A stretch of 64,000 bases of DNA from GCA-2705995 sp965661625 (GTDB taxonomy: Bacteria; Bacteroidota; Bacteroidia; Flavobacteriales_G; Salibacteraceae), in contig CBFIEM010000012.1 in assembly GCA_965661625.1 (NCBI GenBank), positions 29,063 to 93,062 on the forward strand, written 5' to 3'. Made by a program: the position numbers and the translations under genes. Numbering within the stretch: the stretch's first letter is position 1; each line of letters opens with the position of its first letter. Positions 32,665-41,063 of this stretch are shown here, in pieces. The notes below the pieces were generated by a model. The model did not search any database, was not told where the DNA came from, and saw only the letters and a program-made list of their open reading frames with translations.

Positions 32665-34125
32665 ATGGCTGGAAACACGGAAAACTTAAACTACAGTCAG
32701 CAGCTGGATAACTGGATTAGCCAGGAACGAGCAGCGGTAGATTTAATTAGCAAAGTAGGTGAACTTCTTTACGATAAGTCGATTGAGCTTGTTCTCTTCA
32801 GAAACCACCTTGTTGATACAAGCGTATCAGAAGTGCTTCAATTGCACAAGTATGCAGAAAAAGTTGTTAAGCAACCTGTGAGTGTATTTGACACTGCTGA
32901 AATGGCAATGTTAATTGCTGAGATGGACTTGGCTCCAGCTAAGCTAGATGTTGGAAGACTTACTTCAGAGTGGATGAGTCATAAAGATCAATATGGTTCA
33001 AAGTCTGAATTTCTAACGGCTAAAATTGGGTCTTTTGAAAAGTCATCTAACCCCGCGATGAAGCCTCGCGATGTCGTATTATATGGTTTTGGTCGTATTG
33101 GTCGACTAGCAGCTCGCGAATTGGTGAAGCAAGCAGGGAAAGGTCAACAGCTTAGGCTGCGTGCAATTGTTACACGTGATGATTCAGACAAAACGATCAT
33201 TAAACGTGCAGCTCTTTTGCGAAATGATTCGGTTCATGGTCATTTTGCAGGAACAATTGAAGAAGACCTTGCAAATAAAACCCTGATTGTAAACGGACAG
33301 CGAGTTAAGATGATAGGAGCTAAAAGTCCTTCAGATATTGACTACACCTCATACGGTATCGAGGACGCAATTCTTATTGACAATACTGGCGCATTTACTG
33401 ACCGTGATGCACTGGGACAACATATGCAGAGTAAGGGGATTTCAAAAGTTATTCTAACAGCTCCGGGCAAAGGAATACCAAATGTTGTTTATGGAATTAA
33501 CCATACTGAGTTGGACCTCGAAGGGGAGTCGATATTTTCAGCTGCTTCTTGCACTACGAATGCAATCACTCCAGTTCTAAAGGTGATTAATGATAAGTTC
33601 AATATTGATAAAGGGCATATTGAGACTGTGCACGCTTATACCAATGATCAGAACTTGTTGGATAATATGCATGGAAAACCGCGCAGGGGAAGGTCAGCAG
33701 CAATTAATATGGTAATTACATCTACTGGAGCAGGAAAGGCAGTTACCGTAGTTCTTCCTGAGCTTAAAGATAAGTTTACTGCAAATGCCGTTCGTGTTCC
33801 AACCCCAAATGGTTCATTGGCAATTATGAACTTAACAGTTGGCAAAGAAACATCAATTGATGAAGTGAATAACGCAGTACGTGAATCAGCACTCAATGGT
33901 GATTTGGTAAATCAAATATTCTTTTCAGTGGACCCCGAGTTGGTTTCAAACGATATCATAGGAAATCCATGTTGTTCTGTTTTTGATAGCCAAGCTTCTT
34001 TGGTTCACCCGGACAAAAAGAGCATTGTGTTGTATACATGGTATGATAATGAATTTGGTTACACAAAGCAGGTGATTCGTTTGGCGAAGTACGTCGCTAA
34101 AGTTCGCAGGTTACATTACTATTAA
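32665..34125 (+). CDS. gap: Glyceraldehyde-3-phosphate dehydrogenase, long Bacteroidota form
   Basis: Phosphorylating GAPDH of about 486 aa, against about 335 aa in the usual form. Residues 1 to about 130 are an extra, mostly helical N-terminal region (YSQQLDNWISQERAAVDL, RLTSEWMSHKD). The classic enzyme follows: NAD-binding VVLYGFGRIGRLAARELV, catalytic Cys in SAASCTTNAITP, then HAYTNDQNLLDNMHGKPRRGR, and YDNEFGYTKQV near the end. The long form is widespread in Bacteroidota and the role of the extension is unknown. It has its own promoter and a bidirectional terminator, so it is a single-gene unit. In glycolysis or gluconeogenesis it interconverts GAP and 1,3-bisphosphoglycerate; the direction used in vivo is not shown. 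Confidence 0.94.
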   Translation: MAGNTENLNYSQQLDNWISQERAAVDLISKVGELLYDKSIELVLFRNHLVDTSVSEVLQLHKYAEKVVKQPVSVFDTAEMAMLIAEMDLAPAKLDVGRLTSEWMSHKDQYGSKSEFLTAKIGSFEKSSNPAMKPRDVVLYGFGRIGRLAARELVKQAGKGQQLRLRAIVTRDDSDKTIIKRAALLRNDSVHGHFAGTIEEDLANKTLIVNGQRVKMIGAKSPSDIDYTSYGIEDAILIDNTGAFTDRDALGQHMQSKGISKVILTAPGKGIPNVVYGINHTELDLEGESIFSAASCTTNAITPVLKVINDKFNIDKGHIETVHAYTNDQNLLDNMHGKPRRGRSAAINMVITSTGAGKAVTVVLPELKDKFTANAVRVPTPNGSLAIMNLTVGKETSIDEVNNAVRESALNGDLVNQIFFSVDPELVSNDIIGNPCCSVFDSQASLVHPDKKSIVLYTWYDNEFGYTKQVIRLAKYVAKVRRLHYY

Positions 34126-34145
34126 AAACACGCTTTATATTAAAT

Positions 34146-34175
34146 AAAAAAAGGCCCTTGTTAGGGCCTTTTTTT
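34146..34175 (+). terminator. Bidirectional intrinsic terminator between GAPDH and the SRPBCC gene
   Basis: Stem AAGGCCCT/AGGGCCTT (34151-34158 with 34163-34170, TGTT loop) flanked by A and T runs on both sides, so it can end transcripts from both strands. It serves GAPDH on the plus strand and the convergent SRPBCC gene on the minus strand. Confidence 0.88.
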
Positions 34176-34638
34176 ATGCGCTCCCAAAGCGTTTTTCCAA
34201 AATCCGGAATCGGTAATCAAAAATAGTGTTCAGCTGTTTTTTAACATAAAGCACATTAGCTAGTTCACCTAAAGGTCCCAGCGGTAGTCCGTAGTCAACG
34301 ATGTCTGTCATTTTAACACCATTATCTGTTTTTTCAAAAAAGTGTTTGTGATGCCAGAAAGCATATGGTCCAAAGCGCTGTTCATCTACAAAATAGGAGT
34401 GGTCCTTCACGTGTTTAATTTCTGTAGTCCAACGCATTGGAATGTTTAGAAATGGACGCACAATGTAGTTGATGATCATGCCTTGATACATCTTTTTGCC
34501 CTCTAGGTCTGATAGGATTTCGAAACTCAAATCATCAGGTGTGATTTCATTTAAATTTAGCGGGGTCGAAAAGAACTCCCATGCTTCTTCAAGTGATATT
34601 GGGAGATATTGTACAGTCTCTATGGTATGAACCTTCAT
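34174..34638 (-). CDS. SRPBCC (START-like) family protein
   Basis: A 154-aa protein of the SRPBCC ligand-binding superfamily, often labelled cell-division inhibitor-like or cyclase/dehydrase-like. It shows the expected pattern: an N-terminal strand and helix (VQYLPISLEEAWEFFSTPLNLNEITP), then antiparallel strands (MIINYIVRPFLNIPMRW, FVDEQRFGPYAFWHHKHFFE), and a long C-terminal helix (YVKKQLNTIFDYRFRILEK). Such proteins have a hydrophobic pocket; the ligand is not known. It is divergent from the GNAT gene (48 bp) and probably monocistronic. Confidence 0.82.
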   Translation of the reverse strand: MKVHTIETVQYLPISLEEAWEFFSTPLNLNEITPDDLSFEILSDLEGKKMYQGMIINYIVRPFLNIPMRWTTEIKHVKDHSYFVDEQRFGPYAFWHHKHFFEKTDNGVKMTDIVDYGLPLGPLGELANVLYVKKQLNTIFDYRFRILEKRFGSA

Positions 34639-34686
34639 GTCTTATATTTGATGTTAAGCAAACAAGAATAAATACGCTATTGTTCA

Positions 34687-35136
34687 ATGACTGAAGAATC
34701 TTGGAGTATTAAAAGGTGGAGTGAACTGACAACTGAGGATTTGCACGCCATATTAAATTTGCGGATTCGTGTGTTTGTAGTTGAACAAGAATGTCCATAT
34801 CCAGAACTTGATGGCAAGGATAAAGATGCTATGCATCTGTGGTCGGAGGATGAGTTGGGGGTGAGGTCGTATTTACGAATCTTACCACCAGGATTGAGTT
34901 ATCAGGAGTCGTCCATTGGAAGGGTAGTTGCTAGGAAGGATCTGCGTAAGAATGGCTTAGGCAGGTTGCTTATGCAAAAGGGTGTAGAGCTTTGTGAGCA
35001 TCACTATGGCAGTTCAATACGGATTTCTGCACAAGCGTATTTACGTGAATTTTATGAAGGGTTAGGGTTTGTTCGGGTATCAAATAACACCTATTTAGAG
35101 GACGGAATTCCACACTATGAAATGATAAAAAAATGA
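34687..35136 (+). CDS. ElaA-type GNAT N-acetyltransferase
   Basis: A 149-aa GNAT protein that would transfer acetyl from acetyl-CoA to an unknown amine. ElaA subgroup signatures are present: WSELTTEDLHAILNLRIRVFVVEQECPYPELDGKD split across the N-terminus, YLRILPPG, the acetyl-CoA loop IGRVVARKDLRKNGLGRLLM (R/Q-x-x-G-x-G/A), and FYEGLGFV. Length is normal. Downstream is a hairpin that is better read as the terminator of the next, minus-strand gene. The substrate is not predictable. Confidence 0.85.
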   Translation: MTEESWSIKRWSELTTEDLHAILNLRIRVFVVEQECPYPELDGKDKDAMHLWSEDELGVRSYLRILPPGLSYQESSIGRVVARKDLRKNGLGRLLMQKGVELCEHHYGSSIRISAQAYLREFYEGLGFVRVSNNTYLEDGIPHYEMIKK

Positions 35137-35165
35137 CCCCTTGAAGTAGGATCAAGGAGTCATTT
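35127..35165 (-). terminator. Intrinsic terminator of the minus-strand gene at 35251
   Basis: A 14-bp stem with one mismatch (35131-35144 with 35152-35165, 7-base loop). On the minus strand it is followed by a run of T (35133-35127). It lies about 85 bases downstream of the exported-protein gene. The stop codon of the GNAT gene falls inside the stem. Confidence 0.75.
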
Positions 35166-35250
35166 CGTCTGTTTGGGGGTTGGAATCAGTAGGGGTATTT
35201 ATTGTTTTCTGATTATGTGCGTCAACTTCTGGGGTTGGAGGACGTCGTTG

Positions 35251-35811
35251 TTAGTCAATGTTTGCTTCAAGTTCTAAGTTACGTGTGTGAATTTTACGAA
35301 ACTTACGATACTTTTCATCGTATGAGATTAAAGCTAGTGGCTCGTATGTTTCAGGATCAAGTGATTCATTCGCTTGTTCCGCCATTTCATTCAAGTCATA
35401 AGTTGAGCGCTTCATGAATACTGCCATTAAGTATTTCTGTGCTTTGAAAGCTTCGTCTGGCATGTAGGTATCAAACTCAATCGCTTTTGCTTCGTAACCT
35501 GGCTTAGTGATAATCAGTTTGTAGTCAGCATTTTTTTCCAAAATGAAGCGATACTTTCCACGCTTGTTCGTAGTCACCTGTTCAGCTACTTGTCCGTCTT
35601 TAACAAGGGCAACCTCTACGTTCACCATACGGGTGTCTCTCCCGTATTTGATTACACCATCTACAAGTAGAAAGTGATCATTTTGTTTGATGATGTCAAT
35701 GATTGTGGGATTTCCTCCCGCAAATGAATTGTAGCTTGTTAATGCAATTAAAATAAACAATAAGAATGCAATTGTTTTGGCTGGGTATTGTTTCATAGTT
35801 TTCATAATCAA
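35251..35811 (-). CDS. Exported protein with carboxypeptidase-regulatory-like domain
   Basis: A 186-aa protein with a signal peptide (KTIAFLLFILIALTSYNSFAG) and one transthyretin/CNA-B-like beta-sandwich of the carboxypeptidase-regulatory type: LVDGVIKYGRDTRMVNVEVALVK split over two strands, then TTNKRGKYRFILEKNADYKLIITKPGYEAK (shown here in pieces: TTNKRGKYRF, YKLIITKPGYEAK). Residues about 125-186 form a charged helical tail (EMAEQANESLDPE). Such proteins in Bacteroidota are usually periplasmic or surface-attached; function unknown. It is monocistronic with a terminator at 35127-35165. Starts at 35811, 35805 and 35796 are all possible. Confidence 0.75.
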   Translation of the reverse strand: MIMKTMKQYPAKTIAFLLFILIALTSYNSFAGGNPTIIDIIKQNDHFLLVDGVIKYGRDTRMVNVEVALVKDGQVAEQVTTNKRGKYRFILEKNADYKLIITKPGYEAKAIEFDTYMPDEAFKAQKYLMAVFMKRSTYDLNEMAEQANESLDPETYEPLALISYDEKYRKFRKIHTRNLELEANID

Positions 35812-36032
35812 AGGGGTTTGAAGAACGTTAGTAATAGTATTTCGAATAAATGTATTTGTAGTTTTTAATTAGATTTCGATATATAATTTTGTTTTGATAG
35901 GGCAATGTTAAAGTGTTCGCCTTAAAGACTCCAAAAGTTTTCAACTCTAAATCGTTGAAAACACTAGCTTTATTAAATGTCGAATCATCGACATTCGTTA
36001 TTTGGTCAAGCTACTTGAATGTGTTGTGTTAG

Positions 36033-36272
36033 TTAAAACGAAATTTTATTCTGAATAACCTTTTCGAACTCTATTGCTGTCGAGGGTTGGATGTGCTCTT
36101 GAGAACAGGCAATTAAATCTTGGATGAAAAGTATCTCAGGGTATTGGCTAACTTCAATGTTATATGTTTCAACGTGCTTGCCAATAACTTTAAGTTCCAT
36201 AAAAGATCGTTCAGAGTCTATTTTAAAGTAGGAACTACCAGTTGTGTATTTACGAAATATGGGATACGTCAT
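36033..36272 (-). CDS. Small conserved hypothetical protein of Bacteroidota
   Basis: A 79-aa protein, start MTYPIFRKYTTGSSYFKI, containing ELKVIGKHVETYNIEVSQYPE and a short C-terminal helix (AIEFEKVIQNKI). It resembles small uncharacterised proteins common in Flavobacteriia with the same IYRKY...GxxYYKI-like opening. The start at 36272 is fixed by a -7 element TACCTTTG at 36306-36299; a longer frame up to 36329 would begin upstream of transcription and overlap the TPR gene promoter. Function unknown. The 220 bases between it and the next gene at 35811 hold no gene that I can see. Confidence 0.65.
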   Translation of the reverse strand: MTYPIFRKYTTGSSYFKIDSERSFMELKVIGKHVETYNIEVSQYPEILFIQDLIACSQEHIQPSTAIEFEKVIQNKISF

Positions 36273-36298
36273 GAAACTTTCAATGTAAAAAGATGTTA

Positions 36299-36306
36299 CA
36301 AAGGTA
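36299..36306 (-). promoter_or_regulatory. Promoter -7 element of the 79-aa gene at 36033
   Basis: TACCTTTG on the minus strand fits TAnnTTTG and ends 26 bases before the ATG at 36272. It is back to back with the TPR gene promoter. Confidence 0.5.
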
Positions 36307-36318
36307 AAGAGACGATTG

Positions 36319-36326
36319 TACATTTG
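36319..36326 (+). promoter_or_regulatory. Promoter -7 element of the TPR/AddB-like operon
   Basis: TACATTTG fits TAnnTTTG. Only 5 bases separate it from the ATG at 36332, so the message is likely leaderless. Confidence 0.5.
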
Positions 36327-36331
36327 CACTT

Positions 36332-36913
36332 ATGGCAACAAACGAGCACTATGCGAAAGGAAAGCTGTTAGCACAGGGAAAAGACTATGCCCTCGCACTT
36401 GAAGCTTACAACAAGGCGTTAGAGGTGAACCCTGATGATGCAGATATTTTAGCTGATCGGGGAGTAGCACTGTTCCACCTAGGGAAAAAGCACCTTGCTG
36501 TTCTTGATTTAGATAAGGCTCAAGAACTTGAGCCCGAAAATCCTTATAGATATAGTAGTAGGGCATATATTAAGGATAGTTTGGGAGACCTGGAAGGTGC
36601 AATTGCTGATTACAAGAAAGCCATAGCGCTCGATCCGGAGGATGCCATTGCACACAACAACCTTGGGCTTTTAGAAGAAAAGCTAGGAAGGGTGGATGAT
36701 TCTAAAGTAAACTTTAAAAAAGCAGATCAATTAGCAGATAAGCTGGGCCTGTCGATTGGTAATTTCGAGGCTGATCAAGGTCGCAGTGCTGAGGAGCTAG
36801 GCTCTGAGACGCCCAAGGAAGGTTATATGCGGCAAGTGTTTTCTGTTTTTTCTTCAAAAGAGAGGTTCGATGAATTCATTAGCTTCGTGCGTAATGGATT
36901 CAAACTGAAATAA
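36332..36913 (+). CDS. Tetratricopeptide-repeat protein
   Basis: A 193-aa soluble TPR protein without signal peptide. Three to four repeats are visible: residues about 5-37 (ALALEAYNKALEVNPDD), 39-71 (HLAVLDLDKAQELEPENP), 73-106 (LEGAIADYKKAIALDPEDA), and a partial fourth (GRVDDSKVNFKKADQLADK). The C-terminal 50 residues (EEL..ETPKEGYMRQVF, FDEFISFVRNGFKLK) are not TPR-like. TPRs mediate protein-protein contact. It is 4 bp upstream of the AddB-like nuclease gene and surely co-transcribed, so it may assist that enzyme; this is inference from position only. Confidence 0.85.
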   Translation: MATNEHYAKGKLLAQGKDYALALEAYNKALEVNPDDADILADRGVALFHLGKKHLAVLDLDKAQELEPENPYRYSSRAYIKDSLGDLEGAIADYKKAIALDPEDAIAHNNLGLLEEKLGRVDDSKVNFKKADQLADKLGLSIGNFEADQGRSAEELGSETPKEGYMRQVFSVFSSKERFDEFISFVRNGFKLK

Positions 36914-36917
36914 CCTG

Positions 36918-39653
36918 ATGCAAACCTTTCTTGATCAACTCGCTGATGCTATTCTATCAACGCATCGCAAGACCCTCCGTTCGGTATTAATTTTAGTCCC
37001 GAATAGAAGAGGGGGAGCATTTCTGAAAAAAGCATTAATTGAGAAAAGTAAAGGCAATAGCAATTGGCTCCCATTAATTCTGAGCATAGAAGATTATGTG
37101 GCACGAGCATCAAAGCTTAGAAAACTCTCCGGACTGGAGCTGTTTTTTAAGTCTTACCAAGTTTACAAGAAAACCGTATCTGCTCCTGATTCAATTGAAG
37201 ATTATTTAAAGTGGGCTCCTCAGGTATTAGCTGATTTCTCTGAAATAGACGCATACCTAGTTAAACCGAACAAGCTTTTTCAATTTGTTAATGAGGTTCG
37301 GGCAATGGAGGTTTGGAATGTACAAGGAGAGGCGCTTACAGAAACACAACGAAATTACTTGAGTTTTTGGGAGTCCTTGGAGGAGTTTTATGGTAAGCTT
37401 ACCGAGTTATTCATTACTGAACATGTTGGTTACAGTGGGTTTTTGAGTCGTTATTTAACGGAGCATCCAGACTTAGTAGAACAGTTTTGTACCAATGAAG
37501 GTATTTCGGATGTTTACATTGCAGGGTTCAATGCCATAAGCGAATCTGAAAAGAAACTGATTAACCAACTGAAAGCACTTCGAAACACTGAGGTAAAGTG
37601 GGACGCTGACAACTACTATTTGAATAATCAGCACCAAGAAGCCGGCATGTTTTTAAGACGTAACAGTTCCTCGAAGTCAGAGTTTATCCTTAGCGACGGC
37701 TGGACAAAGGCAAAGCATATTAAAGCAGTTGGAGTGCCCGGTAAGGTTGCTCAAACTAAATATGTTGGAGATTTACTTTCTAGGTGCACAACTGATGGCA
37801 TGTTCAATCGGGCTGTTGTTTTAGCTGATGAATCATTGCTAATTCCTGTACTGGACCAGCTACCTGATTCGGTAGCCTCATTTAATGTTACGCTTGGATA
37901 CCCTTTAAGTCGAACCCCGCTTTTTGGGTTTTTAGCTCAATGGCTCAACCTCCATGAAATTTCTCGAAAAATGAGGTCAAGCGGAGACCGCTTTTATTAC
38001 AAGGAATTGTTTGAACTTTTTAGGCACCCCATAATGGGATTGTTTCAAGAGGACCAAGCAAAGTTATTGGGTTTAGAGCAAGAGGTGATACGTATGAATC
38101 GGGTTTTTATTCCCGTAGATAATTTACTTAAGCTGAAAGGAAATAACCAAGAATTCTGGAGGCTATTGTTTGAGCCAACAGAGGTTCCAGAAATGGGTGA
38201 TCGCCTGCAAAGCATAATCCACTTGCTCGAAGATCGTGTAGTTTCGTTAGGTGAAAAGCAGGACCTTACCTTGTTGCTCGAGCAGCTAACTTATGCTCAA
38301 CGAGCAATACGGCAATTACGACGTTATGCCCTAGCTTATGACATTACGTTTACGAGAAGCCTTTTTGCTAAACTTTTCAAGCAGATATTGGGTCTTGAGC
38401 AGATCCCATTTTTGGGAGAGCCTATGGAGGGCCTTCAGATTATGGGTGTCCTCGAGACGAGGATGCTGGACTTCAAAGAGGTGTTTATAGTATCAGCGAA
38501 CGAAGGTGTACTACCAGCCGGTAAAAAAGAACAATCGTTTATTCCGCACGATATTAAACGTCAATTTGGCCTACCTACTTTTTATGAAAAGGATGCGGTA
38601 TTTGCATATCACTTTTATCGAATGCTTCAACGAGCCGAACGGGTGGAGTTGATTTATAATAGTACACCGGATTTGTTTAGCTCAGGTGAACCAAGCAGGT
38701 ACATCAAGCAATTGATGGAGGAGTATGTGGCGGGTAAAGTTATCCTAGAACGCAAACAGTTAGCAGCGCCAGAGCATCATCAAGCTCAATTGAGTATGGA
38801 GAAAACCCCAGAAGTTTTAGCTGCTATAAATGCATTTCTTCAGCGCGGAGTCTCTCCTTCGGCATTTAATTTATTCATTGCTTCTCCGCTCGATTTTTAC
38901 CTGGCATATATCGCCGGTATCAGAGATGATGATCGGGTAGATGAAGAGATAGAGGATAGCACCTTTGGTGACTTTATCCATTCTGTACTGGAAGATTTAT
39001 ATGCCCCCTGTGAGGCCGAGGTACTAGATCCGGAGGCCATTCGCCATATGAAAAACAAGGTTTTCGAATTGCTATCCTCGAAATTTGCAGCGTATTACGG
39101 TGATGGCGGATATAGTCAAGGAGCAAACTGGCTTTCATTTCATGTAGCACTGAAGTACCTCAACGAATTTCTCGAAAAAGACGCTAGTCGCATTGATCAA
39201 CTCAATAAAACAGTTGGTCCCACTACGCTTGTTGGGGTAGAGTTAGAACTGAAAAAACCCGCTGAAGTTGCAGGTAAATCAATTGTTGTAAAAGGAAAAA
39301 TTGACCGAGTTGAACGTCGTGGAGGTCGGTTGTACATTATTGACTATAAGTCGGGAAATGTCGAGAAAAGTGACCTGAAATTAGCCGGAAACCTATCACA
39401 ATCAAACTATAAACCAAAATTAGCACAGCTTTTATTCTACCGCTGGCTCGGTGTTCTTGAATGGGGAAATGAAGTAGAAGTGATACCTGCAATATGGTCT
39501 TTCAGAAAGCTTGATCATGGGCTAATGGAAGCTGACGTAACTCCAGATGCAATTAATTCTTTTGGTGAACTGATTGCACACTTTGTAGGTGATTTACTCA
39601 GCGAAAATGCTTTCATGCGCCCATCTGACTATGCGTATCCTATTGTGGAATAA
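36918..39653 (+). CDS. PD-(D/E)XK nuclease / AddB-like exonuclease subunit
   Basis: A 911-aa protein of the RecB/AddB nuclease group. The N-terminal half resembles an inactivated UvrD-type helicase, beginning VLILVPNRRGGAFLKKAL without a Walker A lysine motif. The C-terminal part (about 650-911) is a PD-(D/E)XK (Cas4/RecB-like) nuclease: SPSAFNLFIASPLDFYL, FGDFIHSVLEDLY, VVKGKIDRVERRGG, and the catalytic IIDYKSGNV, with a late QLLFYRWLG. The four-cysteine Fe-S pattern seen in AddB is not evident. Expected role is processing of DNA double-strand breaks for recombination, normally with an AddA helicase that is not in the window. Preceded at 4 bp by the TPR gene. Confidence 0.85.
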   Translation: MQTFLDQLADAILSTHRKTLRSVLILVPNRRGGAFLKKALIEKSKGNSNWLPLILSIEDYVARASKLRKLSGLELFFKSYQVYKKTVSAPDSIEDYLKWAPQVLADFSEIDAYLVKPNKLFQFVNEVRAMEVWNVQGEALTETQRNYLSFWESLEEFYGKLTELFITEHVGYSGFLSRYLTEHPDLVEQFCTNEGISDVYIAGFNAISESEKKLINQLKALRNTEVKWDADNYYLNNQHQEAGMFLRRNSSSKSEFILSDGWTKAKHIKAVGVPGKVAQTKYVGDLLSRCTTDGMFNRAVVLADESLLIPVLDQLPDSVASFNVTLGYPLSRTPLFGFLAQWLNLHEISRKMRSSGDRFYYKELFELFRHPIMGLFQEDQAKLLGLEQEVIRMNRVFIPVDNLLKLKGNNQEFWRLLFEPTEVPEMGDRLQSIIHLLEDRVVSLGEKQDLTLLLEQLTYAQRAIRQLRRYALAYDITFTRSLFAKLFKQILGLEQIPFLGEPMEGLQIMGVLETRMLDFKEVFIVSANEGVLPAGKKEQSFIPHDIKRQFGLPTFYEKDAVFAYHFYRMLQRAERVELIYNSTPDLFSSGEPSRYIKQLMEEYVAGKVILERKQLAAPEHHQAQLSMEKTPEVLAAINAFLQRGVSPSAFNLFIASPLDFYLAYIAGIRDDDRVDEEIEDSTFGDFIHSVLEDLYAPCEAEVLDPEAIRHMKNKVFELLSSKFAAYYGDGGYSQGANWLSFHVALKYLNEFLEKDASRIDQLNKTVGPTTLVGVELELKKPAEVAGKSIVVKGKIDRVERRGGRLYIIDYKSGNVEKSDLKLAGNLSQSNYKPKLAQLLFYRWLGVLEWGNEVEVIPAIWSFRKLDHGLMEADVTPDAINSFGELIAHFVGDLLSENAFMRPSDYAYPIVE

Positions 39654-39769
39654 AAAAGCACCGGTAGTATGTGCAGAAACCGTTCAGGAGCAAGGAAAAG
39701 AATGATGAACTGCACGCATGTTACCGATGCATTGTAAAAAAGACGAAGAGATGGAAGTATAGTTGCTTG

Positions 39770-40972
39770 CTATGCTCCTTTTTCAATTAGGTATTTTTCC
39801 AAACCAATTTTTAGCAGTTCAATAGCCTCTTTTAAAGCCGGGATTTCCAATACATATGCTAAACGAACTTGGTTCTTCCCAATGCTTGGATCGGAGTAAA
39901 AACCATTCGCAGGAGCCATCATTACAGTTTTTCCATTATGGTTGAATGACTCAAGCATCCATTGGCAGAAGTCTTCAGCATCTTTAATGGGTAATGCTGC
40001 AACACAATAAAATGCTCCTGATGGAGTGGGGCATTTAGCTCCTGGTATTGTGTTAAGTCCTCTTACCAGAACGTCTCGACGCTGCACATACTCACTATTC
40101 ACCTCTTCAAAATAACTGCTAGGTGCTTTTAGAGCCGCCTCAGCAGCAATTTGTGCAAATGTTGGCGGCGACAACCGCGCTTGTGCAAGTTTCATTGCAG
40201 TAGCCATTACTTCTGAATTACGAGAAACCAACGCTCCAATGCGCGCACCACACATAGAATACCGCTTAGATACACTATCAACCAATATTGCGTTATCGTG
40301 AAGCTCTGGGAATTCCATTATGGAATGGTGCTTTTTATCATCGTAAACAAACTCACGGTACACTTCGTCAGCAAAAAGAAACAGGTCGTGTTCTAATACT
40401 AAATCTCTAATTACTTCTAACTCTGACTTTGTGTAAAGGTACCCGGTGGGGTTGGCAGGGTTGCATAAAAGGATTCCTTTGGTTTTGGCGGAAATTTTAT
40501 CCTCCAATTCAGCTGCCGGTGGAAGTGCAAATCCATCTTCAATTTTTGCTGTAACAGGAACAACCTTTACCCCAGTAGCAACAGCAAAACTATTGTAGTT
40601 AGCATAAAAGGGTTCAGGAATTATCACCTCGTCGCCGGGGTTGAAACAGCTTAAAAAGCCAAATAAAAGTGCTTCGCTACCGCCAGTGGTAACGATGATG
40701 TCTTCAGATTCTATGTCAATTCCCACACTATTGTAATAGGAAGCGAGTCCTTCACGATATGACTTAAATCCAGCAGAATGACTGTATTCTAGGACCTTAA
40801 TGTCTGCGTCACGAACGGCCTTCATGGCTACTTCTGGAGATGCAATATCGGGCTGACCTATGTTTAAGTGATAAACTTCTACTCCTCTTTCGATTGCAGC
40901 CTCTGCGTATGGCACAAGTTTACGAATTGGAGAAGCTGGTAGACTTTTTCCTTTGATTGATATTACTGGCAT
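39770..40972 (-). CDS. Class I/II PLP aminotransferase, aspartate aminotransferase-like
   Basis: A 400-aa fold-type I aminotransferase. Visible features: YHLNIGQPDIASP, YSHSAGFKSYREGLASYY, TTGGSEALLFGF, CNPANPTGYLYT, LFADEVYREFVYD, the PLP lysine in DSVSKRYSMCGARIG, and a late VRLAYVLE arginine segment. It belongs to the AspC/PatA-like subgroup of Bacteroidota and probably transaminates aspartate or a similar amino acid with 2-oxoglutarate. Monocistronic; the DUF1573 terminator lies 45 bp before its start. I do not give a symbol because substrate specificity in this subgroup is uncertain. The 116 bases between it and the nuclease gene hold nothing I recognise. Confidence 0.88.
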   Translation of the reverse strand: MPVISIKGKSLPASPIRKLVPYAEAAIERGVEVYHLNIGQPDIASPEVAMKAVRDADIKVLEYSHSAGFKSYREGLASYYNSVGIDIESEDIIVTTGGSEALLFGFLSCFNPGDEVIIPEPFYANYNSFAVATGVKVVPVTAKIEDGFALPPAAELEDKISAKTKGILLCNPANPTGYLYTKSELEVIRDLVLEHDLFLFADEVYREFVYDDKKHHSIMEFPELHDNAILVDSVSKRYSMCGARIGALVSRNSEVMATAMKLAQARLSPPTFAQIAAEAALKAPSSYFEEVNSEYVQRRDVLVRGLNTIPGAKCPTPSGAFYCVAALPIKDAEDFCQWMLESFNHNGKTVMMAPANGFYSDPSIGKNQVRLAYVLEIPALKEAIELLKIGLEKYLIEKGA

Positions 40973-41016
40973 ATCTAAATTTTTTACGAAGAAAGCTATT
41001 CGGACCTAAAAAACAT

Positions 41017-41042
41017 AAAAAAAGCCGCATGAATGCGGCTTT
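41017..41042 (-). terminator. Intrinsic terminator of the DUF1573 gene
   Basis: A perfect 10-bp stem AAAGCCGCAT/ATGCGGCTTT with a 2-base loop. On the minus strand it is followed by T-rich sequence. It starts 22 bases downstream of the DUF1573 stop. Nearly the same hairpin arms appear at 53474-53495. Confidence 0.85.
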
Positions 41043-41063
41043 AACTGTACTGATTGACGAAAT

